Positions 16,710 through 24,633 of a stretch of 64,000 bases of DNA are shown piece after piece (positions within the stretch are counted from its first letter, which is position 1; every line of letters starts with the position of its first letter). The position numbers were made by a program, and so were the translations under genes. Source of the stretch: Sporocytophaga sp. (GTDB lineage Bacteria > Bacteroidota > Bacteroidia > Cytophagales > Cytophagaceae); contig NZ_JAGHZZ010000060.1 in the NCBI RefSeq assembly GCF_017745095.1, forward strand, positions 52,359 to 116,358, read 5' to 3'. The notes under the pieces were generated by a model. It worked only from the letters and a program-made list of their open reading frames with translations. It did no database searches and had not been told where the DNA came from.

Positions 16710-17342
16710 ATGATAAATAAAATCCGTCTCTCCCTTTTAACACTGTCATTTTGCGTTGCAACAATCCTTTGTAGTTATGCTAAAACACCTGGAAATACTG
16801 ATGAAAACACCAGTATAGAATCTATTTTTAAATCTGGTATAAAATCAGATAAAGACACCAGACTGGTCATTAAAGCTATACTTGGTGTAATAGGATTAAA
16901 AGCCAACTTTGAAATAAAACCTGCCAATGTACCTAATGCTACTGCTATTATTCAGAAAGACAAAAGGTACATATTATACAACCCTAGTTTTATTTCATCA
17001 ATAAACAACTCGGTGCATACCAATTGGGCTGCTATCAGCATACTTGCTCATGAGATAGGACATCATCTTAACGGGCATACCCTAATAAAAGGAGGTAGTA
17101 ATCATAGAGTCGAACTGGAGTGTGATGAGTTTTCAGGATTTATATTAAGAAAAATGGGTGCATCTCTGAAAGAAGCCCAGGCAGCTGTAAACGGACTTTG
17201 TAGAGACAAAGAATTCCCCACTCATCCGGGGAGAAAGTCAAGACTGAATGCTATTGAAAGAGGCTGGAATAAAGCCGACTGGCAGCAGAAAGGACTGAAT
17301 GCAATTATCAAGGAAACAACAGCAGATGACGATACACTTTAA
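16710..17342 (+). CDS. M48-like zinc metalloprotease, exported
   Basis: A 210-residue protein with a signal peptide (hydrophobic 6-21) and the zinc motif HEIGHHLNGH (His114, Glu115, His118). The third ligand is probably Glu135 in ELECDEFSG, matching the ExxxD segment of M48 peptidases. A further histidine-containing loop, EFPTHPGRKSRLNAI, matches the conserved H-P-x-x-x-x-R element of this family. It is much shorter than HtpX and lacks membrane helices after the signal, so it is likely a periplasmic or membrane-associated protease domain. A terminator follows directly. Confidence 0.82.
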   Translation: MINKIRLSLLTLSFCVATILCSYAKTPGNTDENTSIESIFKSGIKSDKDTRLVIKAILGVIGLKANFEIKPANVPNATAIIQKDKRYILYNPSFISSINNSVHTNWAAISILAHEIGHHLNGHTLIKGGSNHRVELECDEFSGFILRKMGASLKEAQAAVNGLCRDKEFPTHPGRKSRLNAIERGWNKADWQQKGLNAIIKETTADDDTL

Positions 17343-17368
17343 GGGAGCTTAACTCCCTTATTTTTTTT
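17340..17368. terminator. Terminator hairpin between convergent genes
   Basis: An 8-bp stem (TAAGGGAG / CTCCCTTA, 17340-17347 with 17353-17360) followed by eight T. The 5' arm starts at the last base of the protease stop codon region, and the 3' arm overlaps the end of the DsbA-like gene. Confidence 0.8.
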
Positions 17369-18077
17369 CCAAAGCTTTTTCAATGGCCCTTATCACTTCT
17401 CCTCTTTTAGAATAACCATTAGCGATCATGATATACTGACCATCTTTATTTAACAATACTGCGGGAAATCCACTCACACCAAGTGCTTCAGCATGTTTAA
17501 ATTCTTCAGCAACTGCTTGCTTCATTTGTTCAGAGTTAAAAATTTCTTTAAAAGATTCCTTATTAATGTTAAACTGTGGCAGCAATTCCAAGTAAGTGTT
17601 AATATCTGAAGTATTTCTATTTTCTACATAAAAAGAATTTTGAACTTTTTTAAAGAATTCAAATTCCGAGCCTGGTTTTAACTTACGAACCGTTGCCACC
17701 GCCCTGGCCGCTGGCTCAGTATCATAAACAAACCTGCTGGAATCCGCTAAAATGTTATAACTAAAAGGCTGTCCGCTTGCTTTTTTAACCTCTTTCCAAT
17801 GCTGCCTCAGAAACTTTTTCATTTCAGCATCCATGGGTTCCTTTGTATAAGGCCTTAAACCTCCGTTTAAAAGCTTAAAATCAACTTCATCTTTAAAACG
17901 TTCTTTTACAGCTGTAATCTCAGGGGAGAAGCCATAGCACCAGGAACACATGACATCCCCAACGTAAATCAATTGGGGCTTCAGAGCATTATTTTCCTGC
18001 CTTACCTTAAACGCCAAAGAAAAAACAACAGTAACAGCGATTACAATAGCTAATGTAATAAAAGATCTAAAGGACAT
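17358..18077 (-). CDS. DsbA/FrnE-like thiol oxidoreductase, membrane-anchored or exported
   Basis: A 239-residue protein. The N-terminal hydrophobic segment (5-23) serves as signal peptide or anchor. A thioredoxin-fold DsbA-like domain follows, with CSWC as active-site pair (Cys44 and Cys47) in YVGDVMCSWCYGFSPE, a helical insertion rich in charged residues, and the cis-proline loop GVSGFPAVLL (Pro205). It most resembles the FrnE/DsbA-like group (thioredoxin_5). The role is probably disulfide exchange in the periplasm. It is a single gene, convergent with the M48-like protease and upstream of a small lipoprotein in the same orientation. Confidence 0.85.
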   Translation of the reverse strand: MSFRSFITLAIVIAVTVVFSLAFKVRQENNALKPQLIYVGDVMCSWCYGFSPEITAVKERFKDEVDFKLLNGGLRPYTKEPMDAEMKKFLRQHWKEVKKASGQPFSYNILADSSRFVYDTEPAARAVATVRKLKPGSEFEFFKKVQNSFYVENRNTSDINTYLELLPQFNINKESFKEIFNSEQMKQAVAEEFKHAEALGVSGFPAVLLNKDGQYIMIANGYSKRGEVIRAIEKALEKK

Positions 18078-18145
18078 ATTTTTTTATAATGAATAAATAA
18101 AATTAAAAATTAAAAAGTGCTAGTAAAAGGCTATCTCTATAAATT

Positions 18146-18370
18146 TTATATGCCCCGCTGCTGCAATGAGTCCGCTCTATCTTCAGCATTGACGTTTTCA
18201 AAATTTTCTCTATTAATTTCTTCATAGAGGTCCACACCTGGCTGAGGATTAACCGCTGTACCAGGTTCATTTATAGTTCCTGTTCCAAAATGATCTGCAC
18301 TTTCTGCAATAGTAAAATCTTTACAGGACATCAATCCTGTCAAGGACAAAATGATCACCAAATTTCTCAT
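18146..18370 (-). CDS. Small lipoprotein, unknown function
   Basis: A 74-residue protein with a short signal and lipobox (LTGLMSC, lipid-modified Cys16), followed by an acidic, Gly/Pro/Asn-rich tail without visible domain (INREN, NAEDRADSLQQRG). The start is supported by a strong Shine-Dalgarno sequence (AAGGAGG, seven bases before ATG), which is uncommon in this phylum. It lies 68 bases ahead of the DsbA-like gene. The role is not recognised; a membrane-tethered small envelope protein is the simplest reading. Confidence 0.65.
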   Translation of the reverse strand: MRNLVIILSLTGLMSCKDFTIAESADHFGTGTINEPGTAVNPQPGVDLYEEINRENFENVNAEDRADSLQQRGI

Positions 18371-18494
18371 AACTCATCCTCCTTCCTTCCTTTCTTTATA
18401 AAACCCAGTAGGAGATTCGATTGTTTATCGAAGAGATTGATGTTTAAGTCTGCTTGAAAATACTTATAACAAGTATTTAATAAGCTGCTATATT

Positions 18495-18704
18495 CTAATA
18501 TTTTTCAAGTTCATAAAAATCATAATCGTTACCTTTCCCATATCTAATAAGATCTGAAATCATATAATTCTCCAGGGTTTGAAGGTCTTTTACCCGAAAA
18601 TCATTATCAGCAGTTTTCTCTAAAACCTGGAATAATGCCTTTTCACCATAATTTTTCAAAATATACTTCTTCCCTACTCTGATATTTTCAAATGACAATG
18701 CCAT
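18495..18704 (-). CDS. Small conserved-looking protein, unknown
   Basis: A 69-residue, mixed-charge protein: MALSFENIRVGKKYILKN, then FQVLEKTADNDFRVKDLQTLE and a Tyr-rich end. The alternating strands (VGKKYILKN, LFQVLEK, DFRVKDL, ENYMISDLIRYG) suggest a small beta-barrel of SH3 or Tudor type, but I recognise no family. It is divergent from the gene at 18788; the two share an 83-base promoter gap. A similar compact style (FPLF..., YYKIASFGYFEEI) appears in the small gene at 38821, though I cannot show homology by eye. Confidence 0.55.
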   Translation of the reverse strand: MALSFENIRVGKKYILKNYGEKALFQVLEKTADNDFRVKDLQTLENYMISDLIRYGKGNDYDFYELEKY

Positions 18705-18773
18705 AATTGTTCCCTATGCGATTACATATACAAAACTATAATTTTTTTTATTCTGTTAAGGAAGTAATAGAAC

Positions 18774-18780
18774 AGGAGGG
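18774..18780 (+). promoter_or_regulatory. Ribosome binding site deciding the start of the 18788 gene
   Basis: AGGAGGG lies seven bases ahead of the ATG at 18788. It makes this start more likely than the open ATG at 18707, which would leave only two bases between divergent start codons. Confidence 0.6.
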
Positions 18781-18787
18781 CTATATT

Positions 18788-19213
18788 ATGAGAGGTAAAG
18801 TGCTAAACCAGGGAAATTTTGAGTTGCTTAAAAGCGTAGAGGGAAGGCTTTTATTACTGATTAATTCAGACATTAAAAATGAAAAATACTTCTGGGATGT
18901 ATCCGGAGATTATGAGTATCTAATACAGACAGAAGGAGTTAATGAAAAATCAGGCGATACTACTTTTGAAGTAATCAGAACAGGACATTTCTACTTAATA
19001 GACATTATTGACGACCCTGAATATCCGGATTTACCTCATCTCTATCTTCAGGATGAAAGAAATAATTATGAAGATTTTATTTTGCCAGACGGCCTCCCTG
19101 ATCTTTTAGATACTGAACAAGAGATCATTACAACAGGCAATTTCGTTGATCAGGAAGAATTAGACACGTTCGTCTATAATTATGAAATAATAGAAAAGAA
19201 CAAGTATCTTTAA
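18788..19213 (+). CDS. Hypothetical acidic protein
   Basis: 141 residues from the Shine-Dalgarno-supported ATG (168 if an upstream ATG is used). It opens MRGKVLNQGNFELLKSVEG with a beta-rich pattern (RLLLLINSDI, YFWDVSGDYEYL), then HFYLIDIIDDPEYPDLPHLYLQDE and a very acidic C-terminal half (LPDGLPDLLDTEQEI). No signal peptide or membrane helix is visible, so it is probably cytoplasmic. I do not recognise a family. It is divergent from a 69-residue gene and closed by a terminator, so it is a single-gene unit. Confidence 0.6.
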   Translation: MRGKVLNQGNFELLKSVEGRLLLLINSDIKNEKYFWDVSGDYEYLIQTEGVNEKSGDTTFEVIRTGHFYLIDIIDDPEYPDLPHLYLQDERNNYEDFILPDGLPDLLDTEQEIITTGNFVDQEELDTFVYNYEIIEKNKYL

Positions 19214-19236
19214 AACATACTTCTTCTGAAACCCAC

Positions 19237-19261
19237 AGCCGGACTGAGTGCCGGCTTTTTT
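19237..19261 (+). terminator. Terminator hairpin
   Basis: A GC-rich stem AGCCGG/CCGGCT (19237-19242 with 19251-19256) followed by six T, 23 bases after the stop of the hypothetical acidic gene. Confidence 0.75.
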
Positions 19262-19324
19262 ATTAACAAGACATCAAAACCAGCTGTTACAATTGTATCA
19301 GAAGTGCAATATTCAATTGTTGGT

Positions 19325-19906
19325 ATGAAAAGTTTGAGAAAGATTTTACTATTATTATGTTTAATTAGTGTGTGTTTATCTTGTGTTAGTAATCAGGGGT
19401 CTTCAGAAAACAGAATGATTGGTACTGTAGATGTTTATTATTTGGAAGATTCAAGATGGTTTCAGAAAGTTTATAATAGATATATTCCTCTTGAAAATGA
19501 AATTGCTTCACTTCAACAGTTACCTGCCGGAATAAAAGTAGTTTTTTTCGGAGGCATATGGCAGGACAAGACTCAGGAGGCTTTGGCAAAATTATATAAA
19601 ACAGCAGATATGGCAGGGTTTACAGAAGACCAAATTCAAATTTATCTTGTAGATGGAAATTTAAAAAGCCCTGAAGAGTTGGAAAAAAATTATCAGATTG
19701 CCCAGATTCCTACTTATATTATAGAACAAGACGGAAAAGAAATAAGTAGAATTGAAGGCCTTCCTCAAAAACCTATAGAGCAGGTTTTACTTACCACTCT
19801 GGAATTTGAGATTCCTATAGCTCGCGCAACTTCAGCACCTCCACCGCGGGATGCAAAACTCGTTAAAAATACTTCAAGAGTAACTAAAAAAAGAAGTGGC
19901 GAATAA
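19325..19906 (+). CDS. Lipoprotein with thioredoxin-like fold lacking CxxC
   Basis: 193 residues from the ATG at 19325 (an ATG at 19304 adds seven). The signal peptide ends in lipobox VCLSC. The body fits a thioredoxin fold: GIKVVFFGGIWQDKTQEAL at the active-site strand-helix, IQIYLVDG as the next strand, YQIAQIPTYIIEQDGKEISRIEG with the cis-proline loop, and IEQVLLTTLEF as last helix. The CxxC is replaced by WQDK, so disulfide chemistry is not expected. Such redox-dead thioredoxin-like lipoproteins may bind partners instead. The 3' half of this gene is copied in the decayed duplication at 20529-20720. Confidence 0.7.
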   Translation: MKSLRKILLLLCLISVCLSCVSNQGSSENRMIGTVDVYYLEDSRWFQKVYNRYIPLENEIASLQQLPAGIKVVFFGGIWQDKTQEALAKLYKTADMAGFTEDQIQIYLVDGNLKSPEELEKNYQIAQIPTYIIEQDGKEISRIEGLPQKPIEQVLLTTLEFEIPIARATSAPPPRDAKLVKNTSRVTKKRSGE

Positions 19907-19918
19907 CCACTTCTTTTT
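19888..19918. terminator. Terminator hairpin between lipoprotein and DUF2892 genes
   Basis: A perfect 12-bp stem (19888-19899 with 19907-19918) with a T run in the 3' arm and an A run in the 5' arm, placed between convergent genes. A slightly damaged copy lies at about 20752-20780 in the second duplicate. Confidence 0.8.
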
Positions 19919-20142
19919 CATATATCAATATCCCTGTTTCCAGGAGTTCGGACCATGCAAGTATTTCTATGAAACATAGCATTTACAGGACAGTATGAGA
20001 ACATTGCTGTTAATATCAATGCTACTCCTGCTATCCCCATGATCCATCCTGCTGTACCCGCAACAACGATTCCTGCAACAAATAATATAATTCCAACAAT
20101 CCATCGTACCGACTTTTCTCTACCACATACATTTGCAGCCAT
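19918..20142 (-). CDS. DUF2892 family (YgaP-like) membrane protein
   Basis: A 74-residue protein with the DUF2892 pattern: MAANVCGREKSVRWIVGIILF, a first hydrophobic helix, glycine turn TAGWIMGIAG, a second helix ALILTAMFSYCPVNAMF, and RNTC near the end (families usually read CPxYxxLGxxTC). It has two membrane helices with cysteines at the second helix end. In other bacteria such domains occur alone or fused to rhodanese; the function is not established. A second, frameshifted copy lies at 20786-20995 and comes from the local tandem duplication. An imperfect TTA repeat (20173-20190) lies just upstream. Confidence 0.75.
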   Translation of the reverse strand: MAANVCGREKSVRWIVGIILFVAGIVVAGTAGWIMGIAGVALILTAMFSYCPVNAMFHRNTCMVRTPGNRDIDI

Positions 20143-20505
20143 AACTTTTTTATAATTTTCCTTTGTTACATTTTATTATTATTATTATTATTCATTTATA
20201 CACATCCTAAGGCTTTCTAAGCATTACCGATTTTTGGGGAATTAAATGATTCCTTCAACCTCGCACCCTCATCAAGCCTAGGAACATAGCAGCTTTATCT
20301 TTTTTCTATAAAAACTTATATAAGTGGCATTAGCTCCCCTTATTAATTAAAGAAAAAGACAAGTTCTCAAACCAATCATATTTGCCGTAATTATCTGTTC
20401 TGTAGTGAACATTCTTTTAAAAGAACATTCCCTGACAAATATTAATTTCTCCACTTCTTAAGTATTCTAATTTGTATTAACAAAGAAGATTTTAAGCTGA
20501 TTATT

Positions 20506-20538
20506 ATGCGAGGGAAAAAAAATCCATTTGGGAAAAAA
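20506..20538 (+). pseudogene. Relic of the egtB 5' end
   Basis: ATGCGAGGGAAAAAAAATCC and the next bases match the first bases of egtB (ATGAAGGGGAAAAATTCC at 21319), including sequence upstream of the start (AACAAAGAAGATTTTAAGCT against AACAAAGAGGATTCCAAGCT). It runs straight into the lipoprotein relic, as expected at the junction of a tandem duplication. Confidence 0.65.
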
Positions 20539-20720
20539 TATCAAATCTCTCAGATTCATACTTACATACTTATATACTTATATCAAAATATACCAAGGGA
20601 AGCTTTAGATAGAATTGAAGGTCCTCCTCAAAAAACTATTGAGCAGGTTTTACTCCCTACTCTGGAATTTGAGATTACTATTGATCGTTCAACTTCCGCA
20701 CCTCAGGATGCTAACTTATA
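20535..20720 (+). pseudogene. Decayed copy of the thioredoxin-like lipoprotein 3' half
   Basis: The frame reads YQISQIHTY ... DRIEGPPQKTIEQVLLPTLEFEITIDRSTSAP, matching YQIAQIPTY ... SRIEGLPQKPIEQVLLTTLEFEIPIARATSAP of the gene at 19325-19906. The region between (the strand after the cis-proline) is scrambled and the cis-proline itself has become His. It lacks a signal peptide and the first half of the fold, so it cannot be a working protein. A short open frame starts in the egtB relic and reads through. Confidence 0.75.
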
Positions 20721-20785
20721 AAGAGAATACTTCAAACATACTAAGAAAGAAAGAAGTGGAGAATAACCCACTTCTTTTCCATATG

Positions 20786-20995
20786 TTAATCTCCCTGTTT
20801 CCGAGGGCTCGAACTATACAACTGTTTCTGTGAAATAAGGCTTTTGCGAGACAGTACTAAAACATTATTCTTAACATCAATCCTACTCCCCATTATCCAT
20901 CCTGCTGTTCCTGCAACAATGATTCCTGAAATAAATAAAATAATTTCAACAATCCCTCGCGCAGACTTTTCTCTACTACAAACATCTGCAGCCAT
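20786..20995 (-). pseudogene. Frameshifted copy of the DUF2892 gene
   Basis: It opens MAADVCSREKSARGIVEIILF and keeps IIVAGTAGWIMG, matching the intact copy at 19918-20142. It then loses the frame through a net 8-base deletion near 20880-20895. In the shifted frame the remaining codons still read CLAKALFHRNSCIVR, the counterpart of CPVNAMFHRNTCMVR, so the homology continues past the break. The protein would lose the second helix. Decay rather than new function is the simplest explanation. Confidence 0.8.
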
Positions 20996-21318
20996 AAATA
21001 TAATTTAAATTTTAAACATCAATCTAAACCTTTTTATGATATCGATTATAGGAGAATTAGATAACTTCTTTTAATCTCCTCTCAAATTCTATAAGCTTAG
21101 TATTTTATGCCATATTAATTTCTACCTGCTAAACCAATTTTATCATTAAAAGGAGAAGCCAAGTTATTTACCAATACTATTAGCATTTTACCGGCAGTGA
21201 TCTTCATTTATTCGTAGTCCCTATTAAAATGACACTTCCCTACTCAAAATTAAATTTCTCACCTTTACCCCTCTACCCCTCTTTAACAAAGAGGATTCCA
21301 AGCTGGTTTACTTAAAAT

Positions 21319-22632
21319 ATGAAGGGGAAAAATTCCATTTTGGAAAAAAAGATTGTATCACCGACTAAGGAGATACTTAAAGTGAAATATCTGGAAACCA
21401 GAAACTCAACTGTAGCACTTTGTAAATACCTTAAAACGGAAGATTATGTCGCACAACCAGCCATGGATATTAGTCCGCCCAAATGGCACCTTGGCCATAC
21501 AACATGGTTCTTTGAATACTTTATCCTGATGGTTTATGCGGATAGATACAAAGAATATAATCCATCATTTGCATATTTTTTCAACAGCTATTATGAAAGC
21601 TTAGGGAACAGAGTATTTAGAGGTGACAGAGGCAACATGACAAGACCTTCGGTAGAAGAAATATATCAATATAGGATCGTGGTGGACGAAGCCATTATGA
21701 CACTCTTAAATTCCATTCCTTTTCCTTCTGATGAGCTATCCAAACTGATAACTCTTGGAATCAATCACGAACAACAACATCAGGAGCTTCTAATTACAGA
21801 TATAAAATACATATTAGGTCATAACCCTTTATATCCTTCTTTATTTCCCAGAATAGAAACATCCGTTAACGTCTCCAATCATGAACCAGTTGAGCAATAC
21901 CTCGAAGTAGAAGAAGGGTTATACGAAATAGGAACTTCTGATATTGACAATTTCTCTTATGATAATGAAAGAGAGAAACATAAAGTCTACCTTCATCCCT
22001 TTCAGTTTCTAAACCGACTTGTAACCAATGGCGAATACATTGATTTCATTGAAGACAAGGGATATCAGAATTTTACGTTCTGGCTTTCTGCAGGATGGGA
22101 ATGGGTAAATCAGAACCATATAGATGCCCCCCTATATTGGCATAAGTTAGAGAATGAATGGCATTACTATACACTGACGGAGGGTCTTACAAAAGTTGAT
22201 AGAGACAAACCTGTTACACATGTCAGCTTTTATGAAGCTGATGCTTATGCTAAATGGAAGAATAAAAGATTGCTAACCGAACAGGAATGGGAAAGTGCGT
22301 GTCTGCTTTATACACCCAACCCTAGTGATAAAAATAACTTCATGGAAAGTATGGCTTTTGAGCCAAAGGTAAGAGAAAGCGAAAATAGCCTTCAGTTATT
22401 CGGAGACTGTTGGGAATGGACAAACAGTGCATATCTCCCCTATCCATATTATCAAAAAGAACCCGGAGCTCTTGGGGAATACAATGGTAAATTTATGATC
22501 AATCAAATGGTGCTTAGAGGAGGTTCCTGCGCAACACCATTATCGCATATCCGACCAACCTACAGAAATTTTTTTCAAACGGAAAAAAGATGGCAGTATA
22601 CAGGAATAAGATTGGCAGACTATATATTTTAA
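21319..22632 (+). CDS. egtB: Ergothioneine biosynthesis protein EgtB (iron-dependent sulfoxide synthase)
   Basis: 437 residues in two domains. The N-terminal DinB-like domain carries the iron site: PPKWHLGHTTWFFE (ligand His60) and the pair His150/His154 in NHEQQHQELL. The C-terminal FGE-sulfatase-like domain has VTNGEYIDFIEDKGY, KPVTHVSFYEADAYAKWKNKRL, LFGDCWEWTNS and MVLRGGSCATP...RPTYRNFF. EgtB joins a thiol (gamma-glutamylcysteine or cysteine) to trimethylhistidine using oxygen. It is followed by egtD after six bases and further on by cysE and cysM; egtA and egtC are absent here, which favours cysteine as thiol donor (inference). Its promoter region is the right edge of the local duplication. 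Confidence 0.92.
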   Translation: MKGKNSILEKKIVSPTKEILKVKYLETRNSTVALCKYLKTEDYVAQPAMDISPPKWHLGHTTWFFEYFILMVYADRYKEYNPSFAYFFNSYYESLGNRVFRGDRGNMTRPSVEEIYQYRIVVDEAIMTLLNSIPFPSDELSKLITLGINHEQQHQELLITDIKYILGHNPLYPSLFPRIETSVNVSNHEPVEQYLEVEEGLYEIGTSDIDNFSYDNEREKHKVYLHPFQFLNRLVTNGEYIDFIEDKGYQNFTFWLSAGWEWVNQNHIDAPLYWHKLENEWHYYTLTEGLTKVDRDKPVTHVSFYEADAYAKWKNKRLLTEQEWESACLLYTPNPSDKNNFMESMAFEPKVRESENSLQLFGDCWEWTNSAYLPYPYYQKEPGALGEYNGKFMINQMVLRGGSCATPLSHIRPTYRNFFQTEKRWQYTGIRLADYIF

Positions 22633-22638
22633 AAAGTA

Positions 22639-23616
22639 ATGGACATATCAGATATTGTGAAAACTATCAGTCAGGAGAACTTTGCAGAAGACCTTATCAA
22701 AGGGTTAAGTAGCATTCCTAAATATCTTCCATCAAGATATTTATATGATGATAAAGGCGATGTTTTATTCCAGAAGATAATGAACCTCGAAGAATATTAT
22801 CTTACAAGAGCTGAATTTCAAATTCTGCAAAATAATAAGGAAGATCTTCTTGATTATTTTATTCATTATAACAAACCCTTTGATCTCATTGAGCTAGGCG
22901 CCGGCGATGGACTCAAGACCAGAATACTCCTAAAATTTTTAACCGATAAAAATGCCGCCTTCCAATATATACCGGTAGACATTTCAGGAAATATTCTCAA
23001 ATTATTATCATCCGAACTACGCAAAGAATTTCCAGACCTGGTATTAAAACCCCATTGCAATGATTATTTCAGCGCCATGTCTGAACTTCGAAAATTTGAA
23101 GGAAAAAGGAAAGTAGTGCTGTTCATGGGAGGCAACATCGGTAATTTCAGCCTGCAAGAAAGCATTAACTTTTATAATGAGCTTAACAAGAGCCTTTTGG
23201 CTGGAGATCTAGTACTCACAGGTTTTGATCTAAAAAAAGATCCAAGATTGATTTTAAAAGCTTATGATGACTCAGAAGGCATCACTGCCAAGTTCAATCT
23301 CAACTTACTTGAAAGAATAAACAAGGAGTTTTCAGGTGATTTTAAAACCGAAAATTTCAGCCATTTTCCATATTACGATCCGACTACCGGAGAATGTAAA
23401 AGTTTTTTATTAAGCACAGTAAACCAGAGTGTGAGACTTAAAGCTCTTGATCTTAATATTAGTTTCAGAGCTTGGGAAAGTATTCAGACAGAAGTATCAA
23501 AAAAATATTCCGAAAATGAAATAGAAGCACTAGCAGATCTTACAGGTTTTGCCAAAATTCACAACTTTTACGATGATAACAAATATTTCACAGACTCTCT
23601 TTGGGTGAAAAAATAA
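22639..23616 (+). CDS. egtD: L-histidine N-alpha-methyltransferase EgtD
   Basis: A 325-residue SAM-dependent methyltransferase that makes N-alpha-trimethylhistidine, the first ergothioneine precursor. Visible motifs are LPSRYLYDDKGDVLFQKIMNLEEYYLTRAE near the N-terminus, the SAM loop IELGAGDGLKT (84-94), YIPVDIS, VVLFMGGNIGNF, LTGFDLKKDP and a C-terminal FRAWESIQTEVSKKY, all typical of EgtD (DUF2260). Length matches the family. It lies six bases after egtB and is almost certainly cotranscribed. No egtE-type C-S lyase is adjacent; the PLP-enzyme homologue at 48201 cannot fill that role because it lacks the catalytic lysine. Confidence 0.93.
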   Translation: MDISDIVKTISQENFAEDLIKGLSSIPKYLPSRYLYDDKGDVLFQKIMNLEEYYLTRAEFQILQNNKEDLLDYFIHYNKPFDLIELGAGDGLKTRILLKFLTDKNAAFQYIPVDISGNILKLLSSELRKEFPDLVLKPHCNDYFSAMSELRKFEGKRKVVLFMGGNIGNFSLQESINFYNELNKSLLAGDLVLTGFDLKKDPRLILKAYDDSEGITAKFNLNLLERINKEFSGDFKTENFSHFPYYDPTTGECKSFLLSTVNQSVRLKALDLNISFRAWESIQTEVSKKYSENEIEALADLTGFAKIHNFYDDNKYFTDSLWVKK

Positions 23617-23679
23617 AAGTTAACACATTTTGCTTATTTTGCACCGCGAACCACATTGAAGGATAAAATTGTTTTAATT

Positions 23680-23711
23680 TCATATACTATATGATTCTTT
23701 ATATAAAGAAT
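23680..23711. promoter_or_regulatory. Two abutting inverted repeats upstream of cysE
   Basis: TCATATACTATATGA (23680-23694, arms of 7 around a C) abuts the perfect 18-bp palindrome ATTCTTTATATAAAGAAT (23694-23711). They lie 53-84 bases before the cysE ATG. Possible regulator sites or a hairpin; AT-rich palindromes can also arise by chance. Confidence 0.35.
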
Positions 23712-23763
23712 TAAGGGATAGAGTCCTGAGTAGGTAAGCAATTTGAAAAATTTGTTAAGCAAA

Positions 23764-24591
23764 ATGAAAAGCGAATTTATTAACAAGGTATTTCTTTCTT
23801 ACAAACTGGCGAAACCTAATCCCCAGCCTGAAAGCATATATGATATTTTGAATGAGTATTTAAAGCTAATGTTTCCGGAATTATCTGAAAAACAATACGG
23901 AAATATTGAAGAGGTTGAAGCGAGATATAAAGAGCTGCATCAACAACTTTTAACTTCTTTTCAGTCGATGCAAAGGTTCCTTCCTAAAAAGGCTGAAGTT
24001 ATTACCAACGGTTTTCTGGATTACCTACCTGGCATATTTGATAAGTTAAAATCAGATGTTGAGGCAATTGTTATCGGCGACCCTGCAGCTACCAGTGCAT
24101 ATGAGGTAATAAGAGCTTATCCGGGTTTTTATGCCATCGCCATGTACAGAATGGCCAATGTACTTTTTAAGATGTCGATTCCTGTTCTAGCCAGAATTGT
24201 TACTGAGTTTGCTCATTCAAAGACAGGCATTGATATTCACCCTGGAGCTGAAATTGGTTCGCACTTTTGCATAGACCATGGCACAGGCATTGTTATCGGT
24301 GAAACTTCCATAATCGGCAGCCATGTTAAAATATATCAAGGCGTAACGCTTGGAGCACTAAGCGTAAACAAAAGTATGGCAAGCAAAAAAAGACATCCTA
24401 CAATAGAAGATCATGTGGTTATCTATGCCGGAGCAACAATTCTTGGCGCCGATACTATCATTGGGCATCACAGTATTGTTGGAGGAAATGTCTGGCTGAC
24501 CAAAACTGTCCCTCCTTTTTCAACGGTATATCATAAAGCTCAGATTGAAATTGGTAAATTGGAAGACATCAAAGGACTTCCAGGATATTGA
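23764..24591 (+). CDS. cysE: Serine O-acetyltransferase
   Basis: 275 residues from the ATG at 23764 (a TTG 21 bases upstream is also open). The N-terminal helical domain is followed by a left-handed beta-helix with hexapeptide repeats: GIDIHPGAEIGSHFCIDHGTGIVIGE, GSHVKIYQGVTLGA, HVVIYAGATILGADTIIGHHSIVGGNVWLTK. The DHGTGIVIGE segment carries the catalytic His. It makes O-acetylserine from serine and acetyl-CoA for cysteine synthesis. cysM follows 42 bases later. It resembles the EpsC-like, longer type (SATase with extended N-terminus) found in Bacteroidota. Confidence 0.92.
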   Translation: MKSEFINKVFLSYKLAKPNPQPESIYDILNEYLKLMFPELSEKQYGNIEEVEARYKELHQQLLTSFQSMQRFLPKKAEVITNGFLDYLPGIFDKLKSDVEAIVIGDPAATSAYEVIRAYPGFYAIAMYRMANVLFKMSIPVLARIVTEFAHSKTGIDIHPGAEIGSHFCIDHGTGIVIGETSIIGSHVKIYQGVTLGALSVNKSMASKKRHPTIEDHVVIYAGATILGADTIIGHHSIVGGNVWLTKTVPPFSTVYHKAQIEIGKLEDIKGLPGY

Positions 24592-24633
24592 TAAATCAAA
24601 TATTAATATTAAAAGATTATAAAATTTTACTCA

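Larger units (their letters stand above)
19679..20528. repeat. Tandem duplication, copy 1
   Basis: About 850 bases covering the 3' half of the thioredoxin-like lipoprotein gene, the DUF2892 gene, the following gap and a remnant of the egtB 5' end. It aligns in order with 20529-21340. The left border (19679-19689) and the right border of copy 2 (21340-21350) share the 11 bases TTGGAAAAAAA; the junction between copies carries a diverged version near 20528-20538. In this copy the lipoprotein and DUF2892 genes are intact and the egtB start is a relic. Confidence 0.75.
20529..21340. repeat. Tandem duplication, copy 2
   Basis: This aligns in order with 19679-20528: a lipoprotein 3' relic, its hairpin, a frameshifted DUF2892 gene, and a diverged gap that leads into intact egtB. 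Coding parts are still clearly alike (for example ATTGAAGG..CCTCCTCAAAAA..AT.GAGCAGGTTTTACT), while the gap has drifted more. Confidence 0.75.
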
